From NCBI GenBank assembly GCA_020975725.1, contig QXJR01000027.1:372001-436000 (forward strand): a DNA stretch of 64,000 bases, read 5' to 3'. The number at the start of each line of letters is the position of its first letter. Positions within the stretch are counted from its first letter, which is position 1. Positions 40,640-49,608 of this stretch are shown piece after piece. A program made the translations under genes and the position numbers. The DNA is from Picocystis sp. L7. Taxonomy: Eukaryota > Chlorophyta > Picocystophyceae > Picocystales > Picocystaceae. The notes under the pieces are model-generated. The model searched no databases. It saw only the letters and a list, made by a program, of their open reading frames with translations, and was not told the origin of the DNA.

Positions 40640-43147
40640 TTAGAATAGGACATGAAGATGGTGCAGTAGTGAACCATCAATAGCAGGCAAGAACAGCTCA
40701 AGTAAATCTCCATCCAGGACCTTCTGCCGTAGACGAATAGAATACGTTGAATCTTGAGCGCCAAAGTGGGTAAGAATGCAAGACTTGGGGATACTATCGC
40801 AGTAGCATAAGAACCTTCCTGAACCACGAGCAACTACAGATACATGGCCATCTCCTTCTTCGACCTTGCAAATAGACCCGCCGCTGTTCAGCATGTCAAT
40901 CAAGCCAATGGGAGAAAACTTCACAGCATTCACTTGCCATACGGGTGAGAAGAGAACAAGTTCCCAGTCCTTTGGAGGAAGTTCGATATGCACCGTAGAA
41001 TCTTGCTCGACCAATCCACAAAAGCCTCCCTTGAAACGGTAGCATGCAAACATCCCAGTGGGTGAATCCAGTAGCTCCACATCACCTGGAGAAACATGAG
41101 CAGTGACATTTCCTGCACGTCTCTGATGGAAGACATGTGTGCGTATGAAACGGTTGTAGAACACCCCTTGCACATTGAAAGCCCCTACCACGCCTGTAAC
41201 GTCGTTTAAGTTCCATACTTTCAGTGCTGTCGTGCCATCTTTCTGTACATTGCAGAACAAGCAATCTCTTGTTGGTCTTCCTGGCAACTTTGCACGTAGT
41301 ATGCGACCATCCGGCAGCACCAACTTTGATAGCAAACCGAAGTCATGCCTTCCCGGCTTGTCACTTACATAAACTGAGCACCCACCAACAGCACGAGCGG
41401 CAGCATGGAGTGAACCAGCCTCGTGCTGACTGTGAAACATATCCCAGTCTGGCACCGCTATTTCACCAAGGAAGAAAGAATTATAAACAACATTGACAAT
41501 GTGTACAGTGTGGGATGCTTTATCCTTGGGATAGAAGTCATCTGATGCCCTTACCACGTTAGTTTCTGCATACCTGAAGAGGTTTTCGTTGGAATGACAC
41601 ATACAGTTGATCAAATGATTCCCAGGGAAGTGCCTTGCAACAGATTTCTCAAGAGCCTTATGGTAGGCATATGTTAGTTGGGGACCCCCACCCAAGCCGT
41701 ACCCGAGAGCTCCAACCAAAGCTTGCACATCTACTTTAACACCGTCCACACCAGCTTTTTTAAGCCCATCGTGAAGGCACATGTAAAAATCAGATATTCG
41801 ATTTGGAGGAATTACTCCTACCCCCGCAAGCTTGAACGCATCCCAGTTCGTGAAAGGTTCTACCTCCTCCACTCCTGGATAGTGCCTAGTCTTTTTCAGT
41901 TGAGCCTCGAAAGAAGCCATATCCTCTGAGTTGGGGCACACACCACCCCAGTATCCAGTCATGGCATGCCAGCAGTATACAAACTTGACGTCATACTTTC
42001 CCTTGACGGTAGCTACGAGGTCTGCAAGGCCAGAATTTTCAGCAGCATCACGCGATCGAAACTTCTGATTGGCAAAAGGCGAAGTGAGTCGCTTGGTGAA
42101 GTCACATCTTTTGTCCATTTCCATCCTGATCCAATTTCCTATGAAGTTGTTCACCATGTACTCCCAAATCCTCATTGGCATTGATCCATTGCGGGAGAAG
42201 TGGACGAAGACAAGATACCAACCTGCGATCAAAAACGCCCACAGTGTCCAAAACAAATCAAGCCCTGCCAAGTACATGTTGAGAAGGTAGCTTGCCTTTG
42301 AGAAGGTTCTTGGCATTTTGTCTGCAGCAGTGCTCTGCCATCCATCATCAATGATCAAACACTTTGCGGGGCAGTTGCCCTTTTGCAGCGAGGCAATTCC
42401 AAGCTCAATACCCTGTGCATCCACTGAGGAATAGAATGCATCCCAAGTACACCAACCAAAGAGGTCCACCGATGGAGGAATGACTTTATTTTCTCTGGTT
42501 CGGAATGTCCCCAAGTGCGCTGAAGCACGCTGGACGGCCTCAGACATGGCTTCGAATGGACTCGTGCTCGCAGAAACAAGAAGCACCCCTGGGATCTCCT
42601 GTGCAACAACTATGTCGCAATTACTTTCCACCCTCAGCACGACCTCGTGTTCTTTTCCTCTCTCCCTGGCTCCCAGGAGTGAGGAGCGAAATTCGTTTCC
42701 GCTGTCGATCATGGGTAAAAGCACCACATACTTCCCCGTTTGATGCAGCTCGCATACCAGCATCTGCGTCTCCGGCGGCACATCCGATCCTTTGCAACCC
42801 CAAGCAGGCATCATCCACCAAAGCTTGTAACGCGAGTTGGACATCCACCTCTTCACACGCAATCTTCCCAAGGAGTGCTCGTGCTGTGCTTGGGAAGCTT
42901 CCGCACGCAAGTCCAGCAGCATGCTGCAAGACTTGGACCTAGCGGTCGAGGATTCAACCGCCTCTTTCCCTCCATGTATACCGCCTTGCACACCTTCCAG
43001 AACGACCTCACCGCCTACGAGCAGCTTTCCAGCTTTAAAGACAATCTTTACGTCCTCGTCCTCGTCTCGACGTTTCGCGTCCCCCGCCGCCACCTTCGGC
43101 AGGCCTTCCTTCTCGTCCACCATTGACATCTCCTCTTCTTCCGGCAT
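40640..43147 (-). CDS. GH36 raffinose-synthase-family enzyme with hydrophobic insert
   Basis: This is an intact 835-aa gene starting MPEEEEMSMVDEKEG. Family blocks: FGWCTWDAFYSSVD, KCLIIDDGWQS, VKFVYCWHAMTGYWGG, the catalytic-region GVDGVKVDVQALVG, the Cys-containing INCMCHSNEN, VVRASDDFYP, and AVPDWDMFHSQHE. These are the marks of GH36 raffinose/stachyose synthase and alkaline alpha-galactosidase (Sip1 group). It should transfer or hydrolyse alpha-galactosyl units; substrate cannot be told. Between DDGWQS (residue ~267) and the next conserved block it carries about 60 extra residues, including a strong hydrophobic run (LAGLDLFWTLWAFLIAGWYL, ~290-310) that could span a membrane. Confidence 0.88.
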   Translation of the reverse strand: MPEEEEMSMVDEKEGLPKVAAGDAKRRDEDEDVKIVFKAGKLLVGGEVVLEGVQGGIHGGKEAVESSTARSKSCSMLLDLRAEASQAQHEHSLGRLRVKRWMSNSRYKLWWMMPAWGCKGSDVPPETQMLVCELHQTGKYVVLLPMIDSGNEFRSSLLGARERGKEHEVVLRVESNCDIVVAQEIPGVLLVSASTSPFEAMSEAVQRASAHLGTFRTRENKVIPPSVDLFGWCTWDAFYSSVDAQGIELGIASLQKGNCPAKCLIIDDGWQSTAADKMPRTFSKASYLLNMYLAGLDLFWTLWAFLIAGWYLVFVHFSRNGSMPMRIWEYMVNNFIGNWIRMEMDKRCDFTKRLTSPFANQKFRSRDAAENSGLADLVATVKGKYDVKFVYCWHAMTGYWGGVCPNSEDMASFEAQLKKTRHYPGVEEVEPFTNWDAFKLAGVGVIPPNRISDFYMCLHDGLKKAGVDGVKVDVQALVGALGYGLGGGPQLTYAYHKALEKSVARHFPGNHLINCMCHSNENLFRYAETNVVRASDDFYPKDKASHTVHIVNVVYNSFFLGEIAVPDWDMFHSQHEAGSLHAAARAVGGCSVYVSDKPGRHDFGLLSKLVLPDGRILRAKLPGRPTRDCLFCNVQKDGTTALKVWNLNDVTGVVGAFNVQGVFYNRFIRTHVFHQRRAGNVTAHVSPGDVELLDSPTGMFACYRFKGGFCGLVEQDSTVHIELPPKDWELVLFSPVWQVNAVKFSPIGLIDMLNSGGSICKVEEGDGHVSVVARGSGRFLCYCDSIPKSCILTHFGAQDSTYSIRLRQKVLDGDLLELFLPAIDGSLLHHLHVLF

Positions 43148-43762
43148 CTAGAATCTCATGCACCACTTCCACGTCACCAGGAACCTCTCCGGACACGCAG
43201 CGAGACGTGCGAAGTGCGCGTCCAAAACGCGCGTTCGCTTGGATCCTCGTCAGCCGATGTTCTATCCTTTGAGAACTTCGACAGAGAAAACACAGAGGCG
43301 GACTAAAGATATGGATGCATGATCGAAATCTCTATCATCAGGGTTTCGATGGAAGGACACTCCGGTGAGGACCCATGAAAGAATCGGACAACTGGAGGAG
43401 ACAAACGAGGACGAGCGAAGCAGCATCGCTTTGATGTGGCATCGTGTCCTTTGCAGGAGGGCGGGTAGAAGACGGGCTTCGCAACAAGGCTGGCATACTC
43501 AGTCGTTGGACGGTGGCGGGCAAACGTCCACGAATTGGTCGCCTGGATGGATAGTTGTGACGCCATAACTTCCATTACATCTATGCAAGTGCCCAATCTA
43601 ACGCATTTTTCTACTAGAAAAGCAAAAAAGGAAAGAGGTATGTGCAGCGGGTGCCAAGGAGCATGGCTCTTGCGCCATCTGCATGGAAAGGCCTTGCAGG
43701 GGCCAACACGACAGTACCACCCACAGCAACGCCGATTGCCATGCTCTGCACCCATCCGGTGC
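43148..43762. other. promoter of GH36 gene and 3' flank of membrane-protein gene
   Basis: About 615 bp with overlapping short frames on both strands and no recognised domain. A head-to-tail spacer: both neighbouring genes are on the minus strand. Confidence 0.3.
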
Positions 43763-44311
43763 CTACTGTTTTTTCTTCCTTGCAGATCTTGTGGTGGCTG
43801 GAGATGGAGATCTGGAAGCCTTCCCTGATGCCTTGGTGGTGCTCCTTGCCTTGCGTGACCCCCCTGCAGTCTTGGGAGTTGCCTTGGTGGCAGTGGCAGG
43901 TGTCTTTGGAGTAGCTGGGGCTTTCTTCGTCGTGGAGCGACTCTTCCTGGTTGAAGGAGGTGGGGTGAAGGGTTCATCAGATGCTTCGCTCTGAAACTTT
44001 GTGGCCTTTTTCACTTCCCTGCGGTGCCCCAGGCCAGTGGTATTGTTTCAGCGGTCAGCGACGACGAATCTCTACACTGGTGCGGCTCGCATTCGATTCT
44101 CAAGCTGCTCTTACCTCGTCGATCGCCTGACCATCTGGTCGTTCTCCTTCACCATGATGCTCCCTCTAATCTTCCTTCTCCTGTCTGTGATGACCTTCTT
44201 GAGGAGAGCTGCGAGTAGGACAAGGACAATCCCGCCGACGCTCGCGACGAACACGTAGACGTACTTCTCGTCCACGGAGGCGACGAACGCCTTGAAATCC
44301 GCCATGTCCAT
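43763..44311 (-). CDS. small single-pass membrane protein with basic Thr/Pro/Lys tail (two exons)
   Basis: Exons 44311-44115 and 44018-43763 are joined over an intron 44019-44114 (GTAAGA...CCGCAG, with GCTGAC/GCTGAAAC branch candidates), giving 150 aa. Residues 1-15 are short and acidic (MDMADFKAFVASVDE), followed by one membrane segment (VYVFVASVGGIVLVLLAALL). Then comes a basic stretch (RRRKIRG) and a repetitive tail of TPKTPATATKATPKTA-like units ending in RSARKKKQ. The tail resembles linker-histone tails in composition. By the positive-inside rule the tail should be cytosolic or nucleoplasmic. The KKKQ end is close to a KKXX ER-retrieval signal. No family recognised. Confidence 0.65.
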
Positions 44312-44626
44312 TGCTTCCTGTCGTCTACTGCACCTATGCCCCCCGATACGAAAGGACCAGGCATCGCGAGATGTGGGTTAGAACGGATAACGGCGCCCTT
44401 CACATTCGGTTTCGTATGTCAACGTGGGTGGTTCCCGCTTTCCCGTGAACGCGTGAGCCTTCCCCGTCGCATGCCGACGCGTCCTCGAGAATGTAGCGTC
44501 GTGTATCGTATGGTGCGAACGCTTGCCTCACCGATGCGCAGGACGCGCGTTCGTGCGCCACAGCACGAGCTGTCGGTGCGGTTTGCGCGCGAACTCTTCG
44601 CGCCTTTCGAACCACCTTTTAAACGG

Positions 44627-44646
44627 TCACAACCCAGGTCACAACC
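44627..44646 (+). promoter_or_regulatory. two direct copies of GGTCACAACC
   Basis: TCACAACC at 44627-44634 and again at 44639-44646, 12 bp apart centre to centre, about one helical turn. The spacing would place two bound proteins on the same DNA face. Same word as in the arogenate dehydrogenase and KCR promoters. Confidence 0.35.
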
Positions 44647-44838
44647 GGGAGGGCCTGATCCAACGGCCCGAGGCTCGTGCCAGGGATCTGCTGCACTAAG
44701 CGACACCAGACGAATCAGGATCACGGTGTTGATCCGGGGAGAAATGGTCGAGCCCCCGAGTGAGTGCGAAGCATCGACGGTCCAACGGTCACCGACCCCG
44801 TCTACCAATTGAATGGGGTCGACATTCAAAAGAGAACT

Positions 44839-44869
44839 GTTGCCTGGACCATCGGTCCAGGCCAGCAAC
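44839..44869. promoter_or_regulatory. hairpin-forming inverted repeat
   Basis: CCTGGACC (44843-44850) and GGTCCAGG (44854-44861) are perfect complements around ATC. The outer bases GTTG and CAAC extend the symmetry after a small mismatch. It lies in the divergent region between the small membrane protein and REEP genes. Function unknown. Confidence 0.3.
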
Positions 44870-45554
44870 CTCGAATGGCGAACCGGATCGAAATGGAAAG
44901 TGGGTGAACCCGAGGATCACGGTCCTCCTTCACAAAGTTCGAAAAGACGTGTGTCGCTTCCGGTTCCGTGGCCCATGGAAATGTGGATTGCGTCCTCGTG
45001 CCAAAGCTAAGTTCGCTACAATGCATTCGCAACATTCTAGATGGCACAACACCTGTGCCACTTCATCATACTCCAGCAACGATTTATATCGATATTTCGT
45101 CGCGTGCAAATAGCTTAGGGCACGTTCAAATCAGCCACGTTAGAGCTTTCTGCAACATCCATCCGTTCCCAAGCGTTTGGGAAAGCCGTTGGAGACATCC
45201 GACCGTCCCCTTGATGGAGCGGCTTCGAATTTTTTTCAAGTGGCCGGTGCATCATTGGTCCGCGAGCGTTCGTTCTCACCGTGGATATCCATCATGCGTC
45301 CAACCACGGTTCGATCCAGGAGTAGCATTTCCAACAAGCACCCGACTCCGCAAGGTGTTGTTCGAGCCCCAAGCTCTCCTTCAGCCAGCCAACGAATGGA
45401 GGATTCCCCATCCACACGGTCCTTTATGTGCTGTTTGTCTGTCGAATGGATCCAGGGAGGGGCCATCCCACAGTGTACCCTCCTGGGCACCACTGGGGAG
45501 ATCGAGTCTGCCACGGTGGCAGGTTTCCCGCGCGAACGAGGCACAAGCACACTG

Positions 45555-46095
45555 ATGATGGCGTTCCTCAGCCAAATGGCCTGGTGCGAAAGGCGAGCGA
45601 AGTTGCAACGAAGCGCTTCGGAAGGGAGGGAAGAAATGAACGTGTCTGACGAGTGCGATGGGATGGACTTCACCGACGTGAAGCCTCGTGGCAGGGACCC
45701 TGTACCCGTGTTACGCGAGCTACAAGGCCTTGCAGACCAACGCAGCCGAAGAAAGTGTCAAATGGCTCACCTACTGGATTGTTTACGGATTCATCGGACT
45801 GGCGGAACTGGTGCTTTCACCCCTCATTTACCTCTTCCCTGTGACGTACTACACGGTCAAGCTCGTGTTTGTCATCTGGCTTCAGGTGCCGAAAACAGAC
45901 GGAGCGACGAAAGTGTACAATTTGTACATGATGCCGTTCTTCAAAAAGCACGAGGTCAGGATAGATGCAGCACTGGAAGAAGGGAAGAAAACCGCGGAAA
46001 GGAATTTCAAGCTTTTAAAAGGGAGGGGAGAAGCCATCGCTCCGAACTTGTTCCAAAGAACGACAGCGTCCACTTCATCCGCACCCCAAACGTAA
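45555..46095 (+). CDS. REEP/HVA22 (TB2/DP1) ER-shaping protein (two exons)
   Basis: A 29-nt first exon (45555-45583, MMAFLSQMA) is joined over an intron 45584-45683 (GTGCGA...GTGAAG, branch TCTGAC) to the second exon, giving 146 aa. The joined start reads CLVAGTLYPCYASYKALQT, the family opening. SVKWLTYWIVYGFIGLAE, FPVTYYTVKLVFVIWLQVP and the AT-VYNLYMMPF segment follow in family order: two hairpin hydrophobic segments and an amphipathic helix. These proteins curve ER tubules; plant HVA22 is stress-induced. Exon 1 is inferred from splice sites and family fit. The stop is one base from the stop of the convergent ABC gene. Confidence 0.82.
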
Positions 46096-46096
46096 A

Positions 46097-48664
46097 TTAT
46101 TCTGTTGTAAAATGTTGAGACTCGTCAGAAATCTGCGTGTGCTGGATGTCCCAGCTTCCATTTCCATGGAGTCGAAGGAGCAATTCATGAAAGCTGGCCA
46201 GTGCGGGCCGGTGACCAACACTTATCCTTGCTATTCCCTTTTCGCAAAGGAGTTCATAGAGTCGTTCCTCGTCCATCTCTGGCAAAGCACTGGTGCTTTC
46301 GTCCAAAACTACTAGTTTTGGAACTTGCAACAATATTCTTGCAAACAAGATCCTCTGCTTCTGTCCAGGCGAGAGGATGCTGTCCCATGCAGCCTCGGCA
46401 TCAAGATTGCCTTGCATCCTGTTCAAGAGCGATAACAACCCAACATCACGCAGTACTTGCAGCAAAGCCCTGTCTCCAAAGCCTTCCAATTTATCAGAAG
46501 GATATGACAGGATTGCTCGCAATGTCCTGCCTGGGCCAAGGTACATATCTTGCGGAAGGTAGAGAACATCCACGGCGGTGGACGGGGTTACACTCGTCTC
46601 TTCTCTCTCACTCCCACAACTGCTCGCTGACAAACCCACCAAAGATCCATCTGTAAGAGGCCAGAGACCCGCAAGAACCTTCACAAAAGTCGACTTCCCA
46701 CATCCGCTTGGACCAGTGATGAGCAAAGAGCCTTTTTCCTTCACTGTTATCCTTGAGAGGTCAAAAACAGCTGGGTTACCAGAGGGCGTCCTGTAACTTG
46801 CCTTGCGTAAAGTAAGGAGCGGGAGGCCACACCCGGTCACCCAAATAGAGTCTGTATCTGAGTGCATAGAGACTCCAGGGTCTGCCTCAACCCTTGAAAA
46901 GACCGCGGAAGCCTTTTCAAAGGCATCTTGAATGGTTTCCAGTGGTGCAGACGTGGCCATGGAGGCAGGGTAGCAGCAAGTTCCCCACATGGGGTGTGAA
47001 ATCACTGGCGCTGCACCACAAAATTCTACAGGGTAGCCAAGCAAAGTTTGAGCAGCGGTAACTTCATCATATTTCGAACCAACTGAAGATCTTCCGTTGG
47101 TTCCTGCCAAACGGAGCGCATACCCCGTCCTAGGGTCTACAGCATCTGCCCAGTATCCTCGACCATGCAAATAGGTACACATCCATTTTGCCCACGAAAG
47201 AAAACGCTCAAGAAGGCGATCCATTTCCTCCGATGCACGTGCACCCCAGTCTTTGTGAACACCAGGCTGTCTTCCAACGCTACCAGCCCATCGAGGTGCA
47301 AGGTCAAGAGCCGCCTCTTGGTTGGTGAGTATGAGAAGGAGATCGCTGCTAGGTGCGTCTGGAAAGAGAGAGTGAACACTTAATCCTTCACTTGTGGGAA
47401 AGGTATGCACTGATGCTTCCATTTGCCTGCCAACAGCTGCTGGCGCCAAGAGAAGGTAGTCTTTCTTGAGAAGTTGCTCGATCTCCTCTTTCTTTTCTCT
47501 ATGCAGTGCAGCCTCTTTTTGGAAAGGCCGATATTCTTTTTCGTTCTTCTGTATGTGGTCGAAATGGTCCAGTAATTCACCGACGCGTTTTGTAAGTCCA
47601 GCCAATGTAGAGAACCGCTTTCCCAGGTCTAGGACCTCTGTAAAGGAATATATCAACGAAAGGTTTGCAAAGGATGCATTGCTAACAAATTTGGACACTT
47701 CTGCGGGGTCTTGACCTGCAAATTTGCCAGCAAACACCGGGATGGCTACACAAATGTAGTTGAGGGCTGCCCCTGCATACTCGAGAACTTTCGTGCAGGC
47801 ACCCAGGAGTAGGTGCCAAAATAGCAGCAATCGCTGATTGTTTGCTACCTTCTTGAACGAACATTCAAGTGCTGCTCGTTCTATTGCTCCACCGTCATGT
47901 ATGGCCACAGTCTCGGCCGCATCTGAAAGGTGGAGATGTTTGGCACGGAAGTCTCCTTCCATCCTCTCTTGGTTAAAGACTACCTTTGCAGTGGGCGACA
48001 CGATGGTCTTCTGCACCATGACCCCAATGATAAAAAAGCTGTAAACCAGAAGAACAGATGTCGAACCTGCATACTGGTACACCAAAACGCTGTAGTACAA
48101 AATTGTGAAAGGTGATGCAACGCACACTTTCAAGACCTCTGCAAAATTAGTTGCCCACGCCCCCACATCGGAAGCTATCCTTTGATCTGGGTTGTCTACG
48201 CGATTCTTGTCCATCCAATAGAAGTTCTTACTTTGGCAGTATCGGTGGTGCGCCAATTCCGTCAACGAGATTCTAGCACGTAGGGCAACGTACTCCGCGA
48301 GAAAGTCTCTTGTCGAGGCAACCAACACGCACAGGGTGTACCAACCGCCAGCCATGAGGAGAGCGTTTCGGAACAGACGTCCATCCTGCTTTCCGAACGC
48401 TTCATAGAAGTTTCCCGCCACTTTTCCCACCTGCGCACCGACCAACACGTTCGCCACGGAGGCGATCATGAGCCCTGCGTGCCACGTCCAGTGCACCAGC
48501 TTCGCACACCTCCACAGCCGACGCACCAGCCCGCTCTCCTGTTCGCTTGCACCGCCACCGACCTTGGCACGGACCTCCAACACCTCCTTCACGGTCAGGA
48601 GGGGTTGTCCTTCGCTCTCTTCCTCGGTCAGCATCGCCTTTGTGCGTCCTGGTGCGATCTCCAT
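46097..48664 (-). CDS. ABCD-family half-transporter (ABCD4/plant ABCD2-like)
   Basis: The protein is 855 aa from ATG 48664; the frame extends upstream, so a longer leader is possible. The membrane domain begins near WTWHAGLMIASVANVLVG and includes the family loop NPDQRIASDV and YSFTEVLDLGKRFSTLAGLT. A long non-conserved insert follows, then the nucleotide-binding domain: Walker A GPSGCGKST, Q-loop LPQDMYLGPG, signature LSPGQKQR, Walker B LVVLDEST and H-loop SVGHR. LSPG instead of LSGG, and ISVGHRPALASFH, are ABCD4 traits. ABCD4 exports cobalamin from lysosomes, while plant ABCD2 is plastidial; the site here is unknown. As a half-transporter it must dimerise. Confidence 0.85.
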   Translation of the reverse strand: MEIAPGRTKAMLTEEESEGQPLLTVKEVLEVRAKVGGGASEQESGLVRRLWRCAKLVHWTWHAGLMIASVANVLVGAQVGKVAGNFYEAFGKQDGRLFRNALLMAGGWYTLCVLVASTRDFLAEYVALRARISLTELAHHRYCQSKNFYWMDKNRVDNPDQRIASDVGAWATNFAEVLKVCVASPFTILYYSVLVYQYAGSTSVLLVYSFFIIGVMVQKTIVSPTAKVVFNQERMEGDFRAKHLHLSDAAETVAIHDGGAIERAALECSFKKVANNQRLLLFWHLLLGACTKVLEYAGAALNYICVAIPVFAGKFAGQDPAEVSKFVSNASFANLSLIYSFTEVLDLGKRFSTLAGLTKRVGELLDHFDHIQKNEKEYRPFQKEAALHREKKEEIEQLLKKDYLLLAPAAVGRQMEASVHTFPTSEGLSVHSLFPDAPSSDLLLILTNQEAALDLAPRWAGSVGRQPGVHKDWGARASEEMDRLLERFLSWAKWMCTYLHGRGYWADAVDPRTGYALRLAGTNGRSSVGSKYDEVTAAQTLLGYPVEFCGAAPVISHPMWGTCCYPASMATSAPLETIQDAFEKASAVFSRVEADPGVSMHSDTDSIWVTGCGLPLLTLRKASYRTPSGNPAVFDLSRITVKEKGSLLITGPSGCGKSTFVKVLAGLWPLTDGSLVGLSASSCGSEREETSVTPSTAVDVLYLPQDMYLGPGRTLRAILSYPSDKLEGFGDRALLQVLRDVGLLSLLNRMQGNLDAEAAWDSILSPGQKQRILFARILLQVPKLVVLDESTSALPEMDEERLYELLCEKGIARISVGHRPALASFHELLLRLHGNGSWDIQHTQISDESQHFTTE

Positions 48665-49608
48665 CGCCACCACGTTTCGACGTCGATGCCACCTTGGACA
48701 CCGAGGTCGAAGGATGTCCCTCTGTTCCTGTTCCCTGATTGGCCCGCAGCCATGGGCACCAACCAGGGGATGGGAACAACACCAGGAGCGTTCCTTCTCG
48801 GAAACGAGCAAGGGTTGGTGGAGAGTGGGCGTGCAAAGCAAGCAGCGGCGGTAGACCGAAGATTGTGATCGGTAGGATGTTGGATGGAATTCATCTCTAA
48901 AGCAGTAGGATGGTGATAGTAGACCACCGCGACCAATGGCCATGTTCAACTCGGGGACTCCGCCCTTTGTCATTGCTTGGACGTTTGGAACGAATGAAGT
49001 CCATCCCAATCCAATCCGTTAGGAATCCGGTCGTGGCCACGAGAAGCTCGGCATCCTTTGCATGGATCGAAGTCTGTCCAACGGATGAATACATGACCCT
49101 TGGAATAGCACACCATGGTGGTTTGTATGAAAGAAGACCTCGCCTTCATTGCCTAATCTGATCACATGGGACATTTCCCATCGCCAAACTGTCCGTCGAA
49201 ATATTGCGACTACTAGCGATATTGACGGGTTGCGTTCGGTTGCCTTGCTACAAATAGTCGCTGGTTGAGCACTAGACCTCATGTGAGGGTCCAAGAAGGG
49301 CTTTTCTTGACGACCCCGTGTCGTGTCGATCGCGAGATCGTCAATCTTCCCCCCGTGGACCTGCGCCTTGATCCCCGCGCTCGAAATTCTTCGCCCGTTC
49401 GATCGTGGAACCACACGTTTTGCATCGCCGTTTTTCTTCGTACAACCTCGTTCCACCGCCCATGGGTCCGTCCCTTCCTCCCTCCACGAGAAGATACTCC
49501 CTTCGTCCCTCCCAGGTTAACACCTGTCGTTACAACCAGAGACGTGTGCGTTTTCGTGGCCAAGGCGTCGGAAGAGGCGCAAACTCGCAGCACACGAGCA
49601 CGCTCGCG
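48665..49608. other. divergent promoter region of ABC transporter and UBAC1
   Basis: 944 bp of mixed composition with short frames on both strands and no recognisable domain. A transit-peptide exon for the ABC protein could lie here, since its frame stays open to 49009. Confidence 0.35.

Larger units (their letters stand above)
44312..45554. other. divergent intergenic region upstream of membrane protein and REEP genes
   Basis: 1.2 kb between divergent genes with only short overlapping frames. It contains the two direct TCACAACC motifs (44627-44646) and a hairpin (44839-44869). No RNA gene recognised. Confidence 0.4.
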
